Assembly (NCBI RefSeq): GCF_034006335.1 | Contig: NZ_JAWDIQ010000003.1 | Origin: Paracerasibacillus soli | GTDB lineage: Bacteria > Bacillota > Bacilli > Bacillales > Amphibacillaceae | Strand: one strand, 5' to 3' | Length of the DNA stretch: 64,000 nucleotides | Shown: piece after piece, positions 30,252 to 38,729 of the stretch | Numbering within the stretch: the first letter of the stretch is position 1 | Layout: each line of letters begins with the position of its first letter | Translations under genes and position numbers: made by a program | The notes under the pieces: generated by a model | Told to the model about the DNA's origin: nothing | Database searches by the model: none | The model's input: the letters and a program-made list of their open reading frames with translations, nothing else

Positions 30252-30844
30252 TCGCCGAATACCGGCGCATGCCGAGCGCTAGAATATGCGAATTGTAATA
30301 GCGCGGAATGCGTAGGTGTAAGGTACTTTTACTTGACACTACGAATATAGGCGGAATTATGCCGAAATGTGATGCGGGCTTGGGATTGCTCGCTAATGCA
30401 CGATTAGAGCCGTTTTATACTCGGTATTACTCGGTAAAATAGCGCTAACTATTCGCAACAAACACGAGCCGCAAGGGGTTTGCGCGCGACCCCTCTAACG
30501 CTTTATAATCGCCGAATATCAGCCTTTGCGTTCACCGCGGACGCCCTCCGATAACTCACGGGGTTAGCTTGCGCCTATATCCGATCGTCTAATCCGCTAG
30601 ATATACGCTACTCCCCTATATAAATAAGTTATTAGTACCCAAAACGTATATATGCGGAATAGCGTTGCGGACGCCCTCCGCTATAAACACGTGTCTATTT
30701 AACGATTGTTTTATGTACACTTTACGGACTAGCGAGCAATTAACGTTTATAGCCGATCGTTTCGCTTGCATTCGTCTATTTACTCGTCTATACTTGGAAT
30801 TATATTAAACGTATGGGAAGTAGACGGAAGGGGAATCGGTAATT
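30252..30844. other. 593-bp non-coding stretch with repeats in the island
   Basis: No gene found. It holds a 14-base direct repeat GCGGACGCCCTCCG near 30537 and 30668, inverted repeats such as GAGGGGTCGC near 30495, and an AT-rich patch at about 30610-30660. It follows the possible initiator gene, so it could be the island's replication origin, a resolution site for the resolvase, or both. Confidence 0.4.
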
Positions 30845-31434
30845 ATGACGAATAGAATAATCGGGTATGTGCGTGTAAGCACGGACGGACAAGACGAGGC
30901 TATGCAGGTGGACGCGCTAGAACGCTATGCAGAGGCGCAGGGCAAGGCGCTAGTGCTATACGTAGATAAGGTATCATCGCGCAGAGTACGGCCGCAGCTA
31001 GACGGGGCTATGAAGGCTATGACGAGGGGCGACGTATTCGCGGTATATAAGCTAGACCGCTTAGCTCGCTCGACTAAAGAACTTTACGAATTAACTGACG
31101 AAATGAATAATCGAGAAGTTGAGTTCGTTAGCTTATCGGATAACTCGATACTACGACGTCAATAGGCAAGGCTATGTTCGGCATGCTCGCGGTATTCGCC
31201 GAGTTCGAGCGCGACATCATAAGCGAGCGTACGCGCGCAGGATTAGACGCAGCTAGGCGCCGAGGAAGGACGGGCGGACGACCGGCAATAGACGACAAGA
31301 TTAAGCGACAAGTAAAAGCGTTATTTGAAGCCGGAGAAAGCGCAAAAGACATCGCGAATGAATACGGCATCGGACGCAGTACAATATATAAAATAATCAA
31401 CGAAGAAAGCGAGAAGAAGGCGGGCGCGAAATAA
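30845..31434 (+). CDS. Serine recombinase (resolvase/invertase family; one frame break)
   Basis: Small serine recombinase of about 196 residues. The catalytic Ser is in GYVRVSTDGQDEAMQ; AVYKLDRLARSTKEL is the usual following motif. The second part reads FGMLAVFAEFERDIISERT and RGRTGGRPA, and ends in a helix-turn-helix with DIANEYGIGRSTIYKII. A C missing near 31146 (AACCTCG read as AACTCG) breaks the frame; repair restores DNLDTTTSIGKAM. ATG at 30845 follows GAAGGGG. In plasmids such enzymes resolve dimers. Confidence 0.88.
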
Positions 31435-31450
31435 GGCGCTCGTCTTTTTT
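31422..31450 (+). terminator. Terminator after the resolvase
   Basis: GGGCGC/GCGCTC stem spanning the resolvase stop codon, followed by T7. Confidence 0.6.
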
Positions 31451-31726
31451 TATTTTCGTGAAGGCCCCCGGGGTGGTCGGCGAGTGGCTTCGTCCCCTGG
31501 TGGGTCTAAATTGCGGACAAAAATTTTTCACTTTGGTTAAATCGATATATCAAATTATTTTCCGCCGAAATTTTAAAGTCGAGGGGCTAGGCGATCCCTT
31601 CCGTTCACACTGCCAGTTGCTATACCGACTGCCCTTCCGCCCCGGACATTCGTTTGGCATAGTCCGATTGCGTCATATCAACGTTAGCCAGCCGCAGACG
31701 AGCCGATATTTCTCGCGCAATTAAAC
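31451..31726. other. Non-coding GC-rich stretch before the DUF3102 gene
   Basis: About 275 bases with no supported gene. A GC-rich tract at 31464-31500 (GGCCCCCGGGG then GGCTTCGTCCCC) contrasts with the AT-rich run that follows. An open frame crosses it, but lacks a ribosome site and recognisable content. Confidence 0.4.
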
Positions 31727-32245
31727 GATAATCAAAACGTAATCACCGCAGAAATCAACGCCTATCAGCGCGTAGCAGGCGAAGCCATTTTCGAGATAGG
31801 ACGAAGGTTGAAACACGTTAAGGAGAACGACTTGGCGCACGGGGAGTTCAGTAAGTGGCTCGAATCAGTTAGAATTGACCGCACATTAGCGACAAGGCTT
31901 ATGAAGATAGCGAGTGAGTTTACGGATTCAAAATATGCGACGTCGCATAATATCGGAATCGAAGCGCTTTACCAAATAGCTACGCTACCGCCCGAGCAGC
32001 GCGAAGTCGAACACGATATAGGCGACGGCACGACGAAGAAGCCCGAGGATATGACCGTTCGGGAGTTGCGCGAGCTCAAACGACAGTTGAAGGCAGAGCG
32101 GTCGGAAAGGGAACGGCTCGAAAAGGAGAACGAGAAGCTGGCGGAGAAGGAGCCGGACCATTCCGCTTTTTTATTTACTCTCGATAGTACGCACTTGCGT
32201 GGTTATCATTTCAAGTATTACGCGCATATCCTCATCGCTAATTGA
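31727..32245 (+). CDS. DUF3102-family protein, start not found
   Basis: The reading NVITAEINAYQRVAGEAIF followed by EIGRRLKHVKENDLAHGEF matches the DUF3102 family of unknown function, often seen on Firmicute mobile elements. The C-terminal part is a charged coiled coil. No ATG, GTG or TTG with a ribosome site precedes the conserved N-terminus. The other frame just upstream reads ADISRAIK, which suggests a one-base shift at an A-run near 31723. Its tail overlaps the leftward gene at 32171 by 75 bases, so the end may also be wrong. Confidence 0.6.
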   Translation, partial: DNQNVITAEINAYQRVAGEAIFEIGRRLKHVKENDLAHGEFSKWLESVRIDRTLATRLMKIASEFTDSKYATSHNIGIEALYQIATLPPEQREVEHDIGDGTTKKPEDMTVRELRELKRQLKAERSERERLEKENEKLAEKEPDHSAFLFTLDSTHLRGYHFKYYAHILIAN

Positions 32246-32437
32246 TTTCGCTATCGGTTTTTCTAGTACAATACCCTTGTCAGCATATGCGATTTTATTA
32301 TCGACATAGATAGTATCTACTGCGTGTGTTCTTTGATCGATCGTTATTTTGTATAGAGAACTGTTCATAAAACCCTCGATATTCACTTTGCCTAATTGAT
32401 TTGCAGGCTTGATTGCATCGATATTGAATTTTGACAT
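32171..32437 (-). CDS. 88-residue protein in the repressor operon
   Basis: Unknown soluble protein of 88 residues, MSKFNIDAIKPANQLGKVN at the start. It directly follows the XRE repressor gene (one base between stop and start) with GGAGGT upstream of its ATG, so both are made together. By position it could modulate the repressor or be an immunity-type partner. No family recognised. Confidence 0.7.
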   Translation of the reverse strand: MSKFNIDAIKPANQLGKVNIEGFMNSSLYKITIDQRTHAVDTIYVDNKIAYADKGIVLEKPIAKSISDEDMRVILEMITTQVRTIESK

Positions 32438-32438
32438 T

Positions 32439-32672
32439 TTAAATAACCTCCGAATTATTTTTATCTACTAATGTTATTATATCGTTTATATCCGTAATAT
32501 CTAGTGCATTAATGATACTCTCTAAGGCACTCTTAGGGTAGCGTAACGTTTTGTTATTTACTAACTCACTAATAGTACGTTCGGTCAAACCCGTCATTTC
32601 CGCTAGTTGTTTTTGTTCTAGCCCGCGTTCCGTTAAAACTTCCTTTAATCTAATTACGATAATTTTATTCAT
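32439..32672 (-). CDS. XRE-family repressor
   Basis: A 77-residue protein that is almost entirely a Cro/C1-type helix-turn-helix: LTERGLEQKQLAEMTGLTERTISELVNN (in parts: QKQLAEMTGLTERTISELV). It lacks a protease or LexA-like domain. It is transcribed leftward from the region carrying three operators and is opposed to the rightward operon at 32815, the layout of a phage or satellite lysis-lysogeny switch. ATG at 32672 has GGAGGT. Confidence 0.87.
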   Translation of the reverse strand: MNKIIVIRLKEVLTERGLEQKQLAEMTGLTERTISELVNNKTLRYPKSALESIINALDITDINDIITLVDKNNSEVI

Positions 32673-32718
32673 TTTATATTACCTCCCCAATATACTCTAC
32701 GTTGAGTTTATCATTAAA

Positions 32719-32733
32719 TTACGGAAAACGTAA
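32719..32733. promoter_or_regulatory. Operator 1 (TTACGGAAAACGTAA)
   Basis: A 15-base near-palindrome with arms TTACG/CGTAA, first of three at about 30-base spacing in the divergent promoter region. Likely bound by the XRE repressor. Confidence 0.7.
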
Positions 32734-32741
32734 ATATACGG

Positions 32742-32770
32742 TTGACAATTACGTTTAGAGTAATTATAAT
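32742..32770 (+). promoter_or_regulatory. Rightward sigma-A promoter of the island
   Basis: Perfect TTGACA (32742-32747) and TATAAT (32765-32770) with the ideal 17-base spacer. Operator 2 lies inside the spacer, so repressor binding would exclude RNA polymerase. It drives the genes from 32815. Confidence 0.85.
32749..32763. promoter_or_regulatory. Operator 2 (TTACGTTTAGAGTAA)
   Basis: Second 15-base near-palindrome, inside the spacer of the rightward promoter, 30 bases from operator 1. Confidence 0.65.
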
Positions 32771-32779
32771 AAGTGTTAG

Positions 32780-32794
32780 TTACGTTAAACGTAA
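32780..32794. promoter_or_regulatory. Operator 3 (TTACGTTAAACGTAA)
   Basis: A perfect 15-base palindrome around the probable rightward transcription start, 31 bases from operator 2. The three sites are about three helix turns apart, so all face the same side of the DNA. Confidence 0.72.
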
Positions 32795-32814
32795 TCAAAA
32801 AAGGAGGTTATAGT

Positions 32815-33063
32815 ATGACAGCATTACAAGCACTAGCCGAATATGATGGGCTTCTAGTAGATGAGAGGATTGATGCCGTCGATGAGGCGTTATTTGACGA
32901 ATACGCTTCGGAATTACGAAAAATTAGGTTAATCCTATTTCGCGAGTTCTTCGTTGGAATGCACGGCTTGCCCGAGCCTATCGCGGAGAAATGTATTAAT
33001 AACTATTGGGATATGAGCGACGAGGAGTTTATGATCGAATATGTCAGAGAGGCGATATCATGA
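32815..33063 (+). CDS. 82-residue acidic protein, first gene of the rightward operon
   Basis: Unknown acidic helical protein (MTALQALAEYDGLLVDER at the start, SDEEFMIEYVREAIS at the end). The ATG at 32815 has a strong AAGGAGG site and is preferred to the longer frame. It is the first gene under the repressor-controlled promoter, where phage elements often place cro, antirepressor or excisionase genes; it does not look like a helix-turn-helix protein. Its stop overlaps the next start (ATGA). Confidence 0.75.
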   Translation: MTALQALAEYDGLLVDERIDAVDEALFDEYASELRKIRLILFREFFVGMHGLPEPIAEKCINNYWDMSDEEFMIEYVREAIS

Positions 33064-33233
33064 TTAGTTTGCAGGCGTTCATAATCGCTTACATAGCGAT
33101 GCTATTCATCGCAAGAGGCATCGCGGAGTATAAAACGAAAAGCCCGCGGGACTGCGCCAACAGGCCCGCGAGCAATAACCAAGCTAATAATCGATATTAT
33201 AACATGAATCAAACAAATCGAAAAGGGGCGTAA
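33060..33233 (+). CDS. 57-residue single-pass membrane protein
   Basis: MISLQAFIIAYIAMLFIARGI is one predicted membrane helix at the N-terminus; the rest is polar and Asn-rich. The start ATG overlaps the stop of the upstream gene by four bases. No family recognised. Confidence 0.65.
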   Translation: MISLQAFIIAYIAMLFIARGIAEYKTKSPRDCANRPASNNQANNRYYNMNQTNRKGA

Positions 33234-33238
33234 TTAAT

Positions 33239-33520
33239 ATGTATAAAACGATTGAGGACTTTAATTTGACGGGGCAGTTAACGGATTATCCGATTAACAG
33301 AGAAATCGATCGCTTCGGCGATATAACGGAGCGCAAGGAAGCTAGAATCTCGGAAGGGGTTACGTTAATACTATTCAACAGCGGGCAGGCTGCGCTAGAG
33401 TTCGCAGGCATAGGTGAAATAGAATTTCTGTGGACGCCGGAAGTTGCGGAAATATTTGAACGGATAGGGGACGCGACGGCAATCGAATTATTAAACGTAA
33501 TACAGAAAAATAAATTATAG
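33239..33520 (+). CDS. 93-residue unknown protein
   Basis: MYKTIEDFNLTGQLTDYPIN at the start; a mix of beta and helix, acidic overall, no membrane segment. It lies five bases after the small membrane protein in the same operon, with AAAGGGG before the ATG. Function unknown. Confidence 0.65.
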   Translation: MYKTIEDFNLTGQLTDYPINREIDRFGDITERKEARISEGVTLILFNSGQAALEFAGIGEIEFLWTPEVAEIFERIGDATAIELLNVIQKNKL

Positions 33521-33594
33521 TAAACGGATTTATAATAAGGACGAGCCGACTAAGCTATTAAAATATAAATCGACTGCGCCAACAGTCGGAAAAG

Positions 33595-33623
33595 GGGAGC
33601 GAGAATATTCGCTTCTCTTTTTT
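33595..33623 (+). terminator. Terminator closing the first rightward island operon
   Basis: GGAGCGAG/CGCTTCTC imperfect stem around GAATATTC followed by T6. Confidence 0.55.
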
Positions 33624-33899
33624 ATTCGATTAATTCCGCGAAAAACTCCCCACTTGCGTTTTTGAGGCGAATATATAAGTAGAGGCATCGCAAATACCGT
33701 CAATTGTGTCCGAATTGTGAACTAATTTGAAAGAAATATCGAAATATACCCGTAGGGGTACTGTGAAAAGGGCGTTTAGTTCCTCTCTTAATATGAGAGG
33801 GGAAAGTCGTTAATGATAAAGCGGCAGGCTCGCGGGCTTGTTCGCTTATAATTTTTTTTATTTGTAAGAAAAACGATAGAAAAGAAGGGGTGGGAGTAG
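33624..33899. other. Island intergenic stretch without a gene
   Basis: About 275 bases. Short hairpins are visible (CCTCTCTTAATATGAGAGG near 33782), with a T-run at 33853-33859, but I find no gene. Confidence 0.4.
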
Positions 33900-34076
33900 T
33901 TGGAGATACGTAATGTACTAAGTTTCCGAGTAGCTCGCGAACTAATTAACCGAGGCTTTCCAGTCGTTGACCTGGCTACATCGCGCAAATACGAAGGCAA
34001 GGTCGTCGTTAAGTTCGAGAATACGCCCGAGTTTGATGCGGCATTTAGGGATATTATGCGAATGTCTACGGATTAG
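33900..34076 (+). CDS. Small DUF5659-like protein
   Basis: A 58-residue protein read from TTG at 33900 with GGTGGGAG upstream: MEIRNVLSFRVARELINRGF, then PVVDLATSRKYEGKVVVKFE. The arrangement (locating helix, then a VFxFENT-like strand with FENTPEFDAAF) resembles the DUF5659 family of small proteins of phages and plasmids. Function unknown. Confidence 0.6.
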   Translation: MEIRNVLSFRVARELINRGFPVVDLATSRKYEGKVVVKFENTPEFDAAFRDIMRMSTD

Positions 34077-34333
34077 TGGCGCGGGATTTATCGCCTTATT
34101 CGAGAAAGAAAGACCGCCGAATATCTATAACAAGAGAGGGCGCCGACACCGTTATTACTATTAATTTTCGGAGATCTTTAATATTCGATATTAGTATTTG
34201 TTATTACATAGACCCGAGAGAGCGATAGCTCGATTCGGTATCTTTTTAAGTATTTAACGTATTAGCGCGCCTTTTAAAACCTTAAAACATATCGAGATTA
34301 TGCACAAACCGCATAACTCGAACGCTTCTATAT

Positions 34334-34390
34334 AAAAAAGTGGACACTTTACTATATAGACCTTATATAGCGATATGTCCGCTTTTTATA
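34334..34390. terminator. Long hairpin upstream of the helicase gene
   Basis: AAAAAGTGGACA pairs with TGTCCGCTTTTT, with extra pairing of ACTATATA/TATATAG in the loop. A-run and T-run on both sides suit a bidirectional terminator. Confidence 0.65.
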
Positions 34391-34426
34391 GATAACGGAA
34401 TAACGCGGTATTAATCCGTAAACATT

Positions 34427-34463
34427 TCAACCAAAATTCAACTAAAAGGGGATATGGAGAATG
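34427..34463 (+). repeat. 37-bp leader repeat, copy 1
   Basis: A 37-base sequence containing CAACCAAAATTCAACTAAAA and the ribosome site GGGGATATGG, ending at the ATG of the helicase gene. It recurs at 36346-36382 with one difference, again ending in a start codon. Confidence 0.85.
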
Positions 34464-36337
34464 GATAAGTTTAATCGAGTATCGACGAAGTTTAGGCAGG
34501 AAAAGGGAATCGTAGACTTTATCGAAGTAGGTACGCAGGAAGCGAGGTTTATCCAGCCGTTAGCAGCCGCGATTACTAACGAATGGAAAAACGAACTAAC
34601 TTCCGTATATAACGCACATAATATTACGCCTAGTCAATCGGAGTTTGCGACGATGACATTTAACACATGGCTACGGGATAGACGTATCGACAAGCCCGTT
34701 ATTATCGCCGCACCGCCTGCGTTCGGCAAGTCGGCTATGATGTCGATGTTTCTTCGTGTAATGTGTGCTAACTTTCCGGACACGTTCGGCGCGGTAGTTG
34801 TCAAGGAAAGGCTAGACGATTTAAAGGAGTTACGCGATGAGATAAACGAAGCCTGCGGGATAAAACAGCTTATTTAATCGAGGGCTACGATAAAGAGGTA
34901 CATAGTCGGCTAGATTACGAGGATCAATTCGTCAATCAACGAGAATACAACGTACTACTAATGACTACGAAACAGCTAGAACGTCAGTCACTACGGGATA
35001 ATCTCGAAAGTTTTACGTCGTTTGAAACGGATGCAGGCAAATTGCAGCGCCGGTCATTACTATTAATAGACGAAAAGCCGTCGCTAGTATTATCGCATAC
35101 TTTATCAGCGCGTAATTTGAACGAGTTTATGAGCGATGTTTTAGAGATTAGTCGCGATAACAAAGGAAAACTAAAGTCTTACTATAATCGCGTTCGGCAG
35201 ATAGTGGAGGAGGTTCGAGCGAAATTAGAAGGACAGGAGATTGAGGCGGGAGCATTTCCGGCGGTCGATAGACGTTTTAAAATGCCGGTTAGACTTGTTA
35301 GGGATTTCGCGGAGGCTTACGGGCATGAGCAGATGGCTACGCTGCGGGCGGTCGAGCGCGTCATTAATACAGGCGGAGAGTACAGTGAGTATAACGGAAT
35401 CGGCATTGTAACGAATACGCATACGATTCACTATAAATACACGTTGTTTAATACGTATATTCTCGATGGCACGGGCGCAACTGACCCGGAATATTTAAGC
35501 GATGATTTCTACGTCGTAAAGCCGCAGGATGAACTCGATTATAGTAACGTGCTATTTCGAGTATGCGACAGTTATAACTTATCGAGAACAGCCCTTAGGC
35601 AATCCGCGCAAAGCGTTGAGCGTGTTATCGAAATGGCTAAGCGAATCATAACGGAACATGAGAGCGATAAAACGCTAGTCGTTACGTACAAGGAAAATGT
35701 CGAGCAAATAACGGAAGAATTGAGTGAGGAAATTGCCGAGGGGAAAGCAATGGTTAAACATTTCGACGGTGGGCGGGGGAGTAACGATTATGTCGAATGT
35801 AATAACGCTATTTATATCGGTACGTTATTCAAGGGGACAAGTTACTATACAACCGCTTCGCAGGCGGTAGTAGGCGATAGGTTGGGAATGCAGTTGAAAC
35901 GTGGTCATATCTCGACTTCGGAGGGCTTAACATTCAAGGACGAATATACAGAGGCGTATAAAAAGACTGACATCGCTATTAATCTCGTACAAGAGACTAA
36001 TAGACTTCGGGCAGGAAGAAAGCCGGATATGGTTACGATTTACTTGTTTAATCGCGATAAAGAGATGGTTGACATTGTTCGCGACCATTACCCGCTTGCT
36101 AAGTTTGAAAAGTATGAGCCTATCGAAAAATTGACGGGTAAAAAGACGGCTATTGATGAGATTATCGACTACTTTGCCGGGATGGACCGAGGCGAGCGCG
36201 TAAAGCAATCGACTATTTATAAAGAGTTAGATATAAGCTCGCGCACGTTTAGACGCCAAGTAGATACGCCAAAGTTTAGAGCAGCTATGAAAAAGTACGG
36301 GATAACTAGAGAAAAAACATTCTATCAAAAGGATTGA
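34461..36337 (+). CDS. Helicase-like P-loop ATPase (one frame break)
   Basis: Large protein of about 625 residues, the biggest in the island. Walker A is AAPPAFGKSAMM, Walker B is SLLLIDEKPS, and QETNRLRAGRKPDMVTIYLF resembles motif VI of superfamily 2 helicases; the C-terminal 60 residues (QSTIYKELDISSRTFRRQV) look like a helix-turn-helix. A G lost from a GGGG run at about 34858 splits the frame; repair gives EACGDKTAYLIEGYDKE. Similar to replication helicases of phages and satellites in layout, but the exact family is not recognised. Confidence 0.72.
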
Positions 36338-36345
36338 AAAGACTA

Positions 36346-36382
36346 TCAACCAAAATTCAACTAAAAGGGGATATGGGGAATG
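36346..36382 (+). repeat. 37-bp leader repeat, copy 2
   Basis: Second copy of the leader seen at 34427-34463, ending at the ATG of the zinc-ribbon gene. Only one base differs. Confidence 0.85.
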
Positions 36383-37188
36383 AAACAACAAAACAAAAAA
36401 ATGACGTTATATAAATTAAGAATGAAGCATCGTCGCGCGCGCAGGGTAGACGTCGAGCAGCTACGACAAGACACAGACGCATATTTGGCGGAAAATACTC
36501 CGAGTAAAAATGAAATTGATATATTAGCGGATACCTGGGCATTCGTTGCCGAAAATATCGAGCGTGAGGAGTGGAAAACGTATACTCGCGAAGATTGGGA
36601 GGAACTAGAGCGACAACACGTAGAACGCGCGTACTATACTAAGCCCGATTTATTGACGATATACTTACGAAGTATGAACGTGGACTGTTTACGGCAGATG
36701 AGGCGCAGGCATATGCGAAGCGTTACCGGAAATGCAAGTATCGTTTTTGCGAGAACGTATTTAAGCCGACGCGGAAGAATCAATGGTATTGTCCGAAAAG
36801 CACGTGTAGAAGCATGGAGGCCAACGCGAAGATACGATTTAAAAAGACAGGAACGTATTTGCCCCCATACGCTTATAAGGATATTCGAGAGGATACGAGT
36901 CAAAAAAACTACGAGAAATATGAGATTGCGTTCGATATGGAAGAAAGCGCGGGAATGTTTGCCAGGTTCAAATATAAAGAAGAGTGCGGAGGAAAGCGTG
37001 ATCGGGCACGAGAAGATATGAACGACATCGCGCATTATAAACAAAACAAAGAAATCGATGCAGAAACGCAGGTAATCCGACATTATAAACCCGTTACTAT
37101 TAAGAGGGATAGTTCAGAAATTAAAGTAAGCCCGTTATTTTTTAGGGCTAAAAGTGAACAAATTAAAAAGGAGGATAAAATATCATGA
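36380..37188 (+). CDS. Basic zinc-ribbon protein (one frame break)
   Basis: Unknown protein of about 269 residues after repair. The N-terminal part is KKMTLYKLRMKHRRARRVDV and an acidic helical region. The frame is lost near 36650 (probably TTTA read as TTA); the other frame then gives ILTKYERGLFTADEAQAY and a zinc-ribbon-like KCKYRFCENVF...WYCPKSTCRS. The C-terminal part (from 36814) is charged. The ATG uses the repeated 37-bp leader. Possibly a nucleic-acid-binding protein of the replication module. Confidence 0.65.
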
Positions 37189-37400
37189 ATAACCAAACAT
37201 TTGCCGACATTAGAAGATACAAAAATATGACGATGCGCGAATACGCGGAGTGGTTAGGCGTCTCTTTGGCGACAGTTAGTGACTTGGAAAACGGAAAACG
37301 TGACGTATCCGCAAATATTAGAGCTAAACTAGCTCATCGATTTGAGGTCACGGGAGAGTTTATCGAGTATCAACGTAGGCAACAATCCTTATCTGTTTAA
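37185..37400 (+). CDS. Second XRE-family regulator
   Basis: A 71-residue Cro/C1 helix-turn-helix protein: MREYAEWLGVSLATVSDLEN is the DNA-binding unit. The ATG at 37185 overlaps the stop of the zinc-ribbon gene (ATGA), with AAGGAGG upstream. It could act as a Cro-like or late regulator of the island. Confidence 0.82.
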   Translation: MNNQTFADIRRYKNMTMREYAEWLGVSLATVSDLENGKRDVSANIRAKLAHRFEVTGEFIEYQRRQQSLSV

Positions 37401-37503
37401 TTTTTATACTCAGAATTATTGTGTAGTATTACCCAATTTTAATAATACGTCAACCCGTGCGAGAAGTCAAGCGGGGAAATAAATTGAGGGAGTGAGCGAG
37501 CGA

Positions 37504-37599
37504 ATGATTGTAATAATAATAGCTATTGCTTTATATCTTAGCGCTTGTTTAGCGTTGGATAATTTGAAAGAAATCGAAGCTTTAAAGGAGAGTGAGTGA
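37504..37599 (+). CDS. 31-residue hydrophobic peptide
   Basis: MIVIIIAIALYLSACLALDN, then a short acidic tail. One membrane helix. A GAGTGAGCGAGCGA stretch precedes the ATG. Too short for homology; supported only by the ribosome site and the close spacing to the next gene (ATG three bases after its TGA). Confidence 0.4.
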   Translation: MIVIIIAIALYLSACLALDNLKEIEALKESE

Positions 37600-37602
37600 G
37601 CA

Positions 37603-37734
37603 ATGAGCGATAGAACAGCAGAATTAATTGAAGCATTGCGAGCTTTAGCAGAGGTCCAGCGAGCAGGAAAAACGCACGTAAACAGCGAGATTAGAACGGT
37701 ATTAAAAGAGCTAATGCAACAACTTGAATTATAA
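37603..37734 (+). CDS. 43-residue helical peptide
   Basis: MSDRTAELIEALRALAEVQR and a similar amphipathic continuation ending MQQLEL. AAAGGAGAGTGAGTGAGCA precedes the ATG. Function unknown. Confidence 0.45.
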   Translation: MSDRTAELIEALRALAEVQRAGKTHVNSEIRTVLKELMQQLEL

Positions 37735-37756
37735 AAATCGAGGGAGCGAATGAGAG

Positions 37757-38389
37757 ATGGAGAATAAAAAGATTGAAACGAGAATATGCCGATTATGTAA
37801 CGAAGAAAAAGCGCTAGACTTATTCGAGGTAGACAAGCGAGTGAAGGGCGGAATAACAACGCGCTGCAAGGCGTGTAAGTCCGGTTTAAACGATAAGGCA
37901 CGTACGTTATACGCCAGGCTTAAATATCGCGCGGAGCAGGACGGGCAGCCTTTAAAAGTTACTTTACGACAATTACGAGGAATATTCGCCGCGTTTGACG
38001 GAAAGTGTATTTATTGCGGCAAATCCGAAGATGAAGCTGGGCGTAGTCATCACGTAGATCATGTAATAGCGACGAGCGCGGGCGGCAGTCATCATATTAG
38101 CAACCTTGTACTCGCATGCGCTTCTTGTAACCTATCTAAATCTGATAAGCCGTTTTTTGAGTTTTATCTTCGTAAAAGAGCAGAAATAGGGGACGAAAAC
38201 TTCGCGATGCTTACGTATTTTATATCCTTAACGAGTGGACAGCCTACTCAAGAGGTTATCAATAGCTTTTTGCTCGACTATATCAAGTACGCACACGAGG
38301 ATATGAGCGGGTTGTTTGACGATAAAGAACTGCTAGAAACAATTCGACAAGAGACTAACAAGCGATTTATGTCGAGGAGAGCGAGCTAA
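37757..38389 (+). CDS. HNH endonuclease
   Basis: Predicted metal-dependent nuclease of 210 residues. An N-terminal zinc site (CRLCNEEKALDLF...CKACKSG) precedes the HNH domain: CIYCGKS, then HHVDHVIATSAGGSHHISNL and CASCNLSKSDK. Both the HNH residues and the two structural CxxC pairs are complete. In phages and satellites HNH proteins can help packaging or act as homing nucleases; no terminase is seen nearby. ATG at 37757 has GGGAGCGAATGAGAG upstream. Confidence 0.88.
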   Translation: MENKKIETRICRLCNEEKALDLFEVDKRVKGGITTRCKACKSGLNDKARTLYARLKYRAEQDGQPLKVTLRQLRGIFAAFDGKCIYCGKSEDEAGRSHHVDHVIATSAGGSHHISNLVLACASCNLSKSDKPFFEFYLRKRAEIGDENFAMLTYFISLTSGQPTQEVINSFLLDYIKYAHEDMSGLFDDKELLETIRQETNKRFMSRRAS

Positions 38390-38601
38390 TGTCTTATTAT
38401 TCCCGAGAAGAACAAGAAACGATATACAACTATGATCCTATCGACAGACTTTGGCGCATTTACTCAACCTACCCGCCGCATATTAGGCGCATAGTTGAAC
38501 GAGCGCACGACGTAAGAACATACGAGGACGACGAAGGCCGTATAATCGAGGCTACCGGCACAGCATCAGCGGGGCAGATACGGATATACTTCGATAAATA
38601 A
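38389..38601 (+). CDS. 70-residue unknown protein
   Basis: MSYYSREEQETIYNYDPIDR at the start. Its ATG overlaps the stop of the HNH gene region (TAATG), so they are coupled. Acidic-basic mix, no membrane segment, no family recognised. Confidence 0.6.
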   Translation: MSYYSREEQETIYNYDPIDRLWRIYSTYPPHIRRIVERAHDVRTYEDDEGRIIEATGTASAGQIRIYFDK

Positions 38602-38729
38602 AAAGGCGTCATACAGGCGGTTTATAGGCGTTTTGTTACGTTAGATACCTATTATACTAGCGGACTATTTAAAGTCATAAAAGACGCCGTACGGTACGAT
38701 ATTTTAACTGAAAAGGGGAGGTAATCGCA

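Noticed and set aside
32719..32794. A CRISPR-like short repeat array
   Set aside because: The three 15-base units are palindromic operators in a promoter, with short AT spacers; there are no cas genes or uniform repeats anywhere in the window.
33967..34164. Rightward open frame overlapping the DUF5659-like gene
   Set aside because: It overlaps 33900-34076 in another frame, which has a better ribosome site and family-like sequence.
37757..38389. HNH protein as a homing endonuclease in an intron
   Set aside because: No interrupted host gene or intron structure surrounds it; it sits in an ordinary operon.
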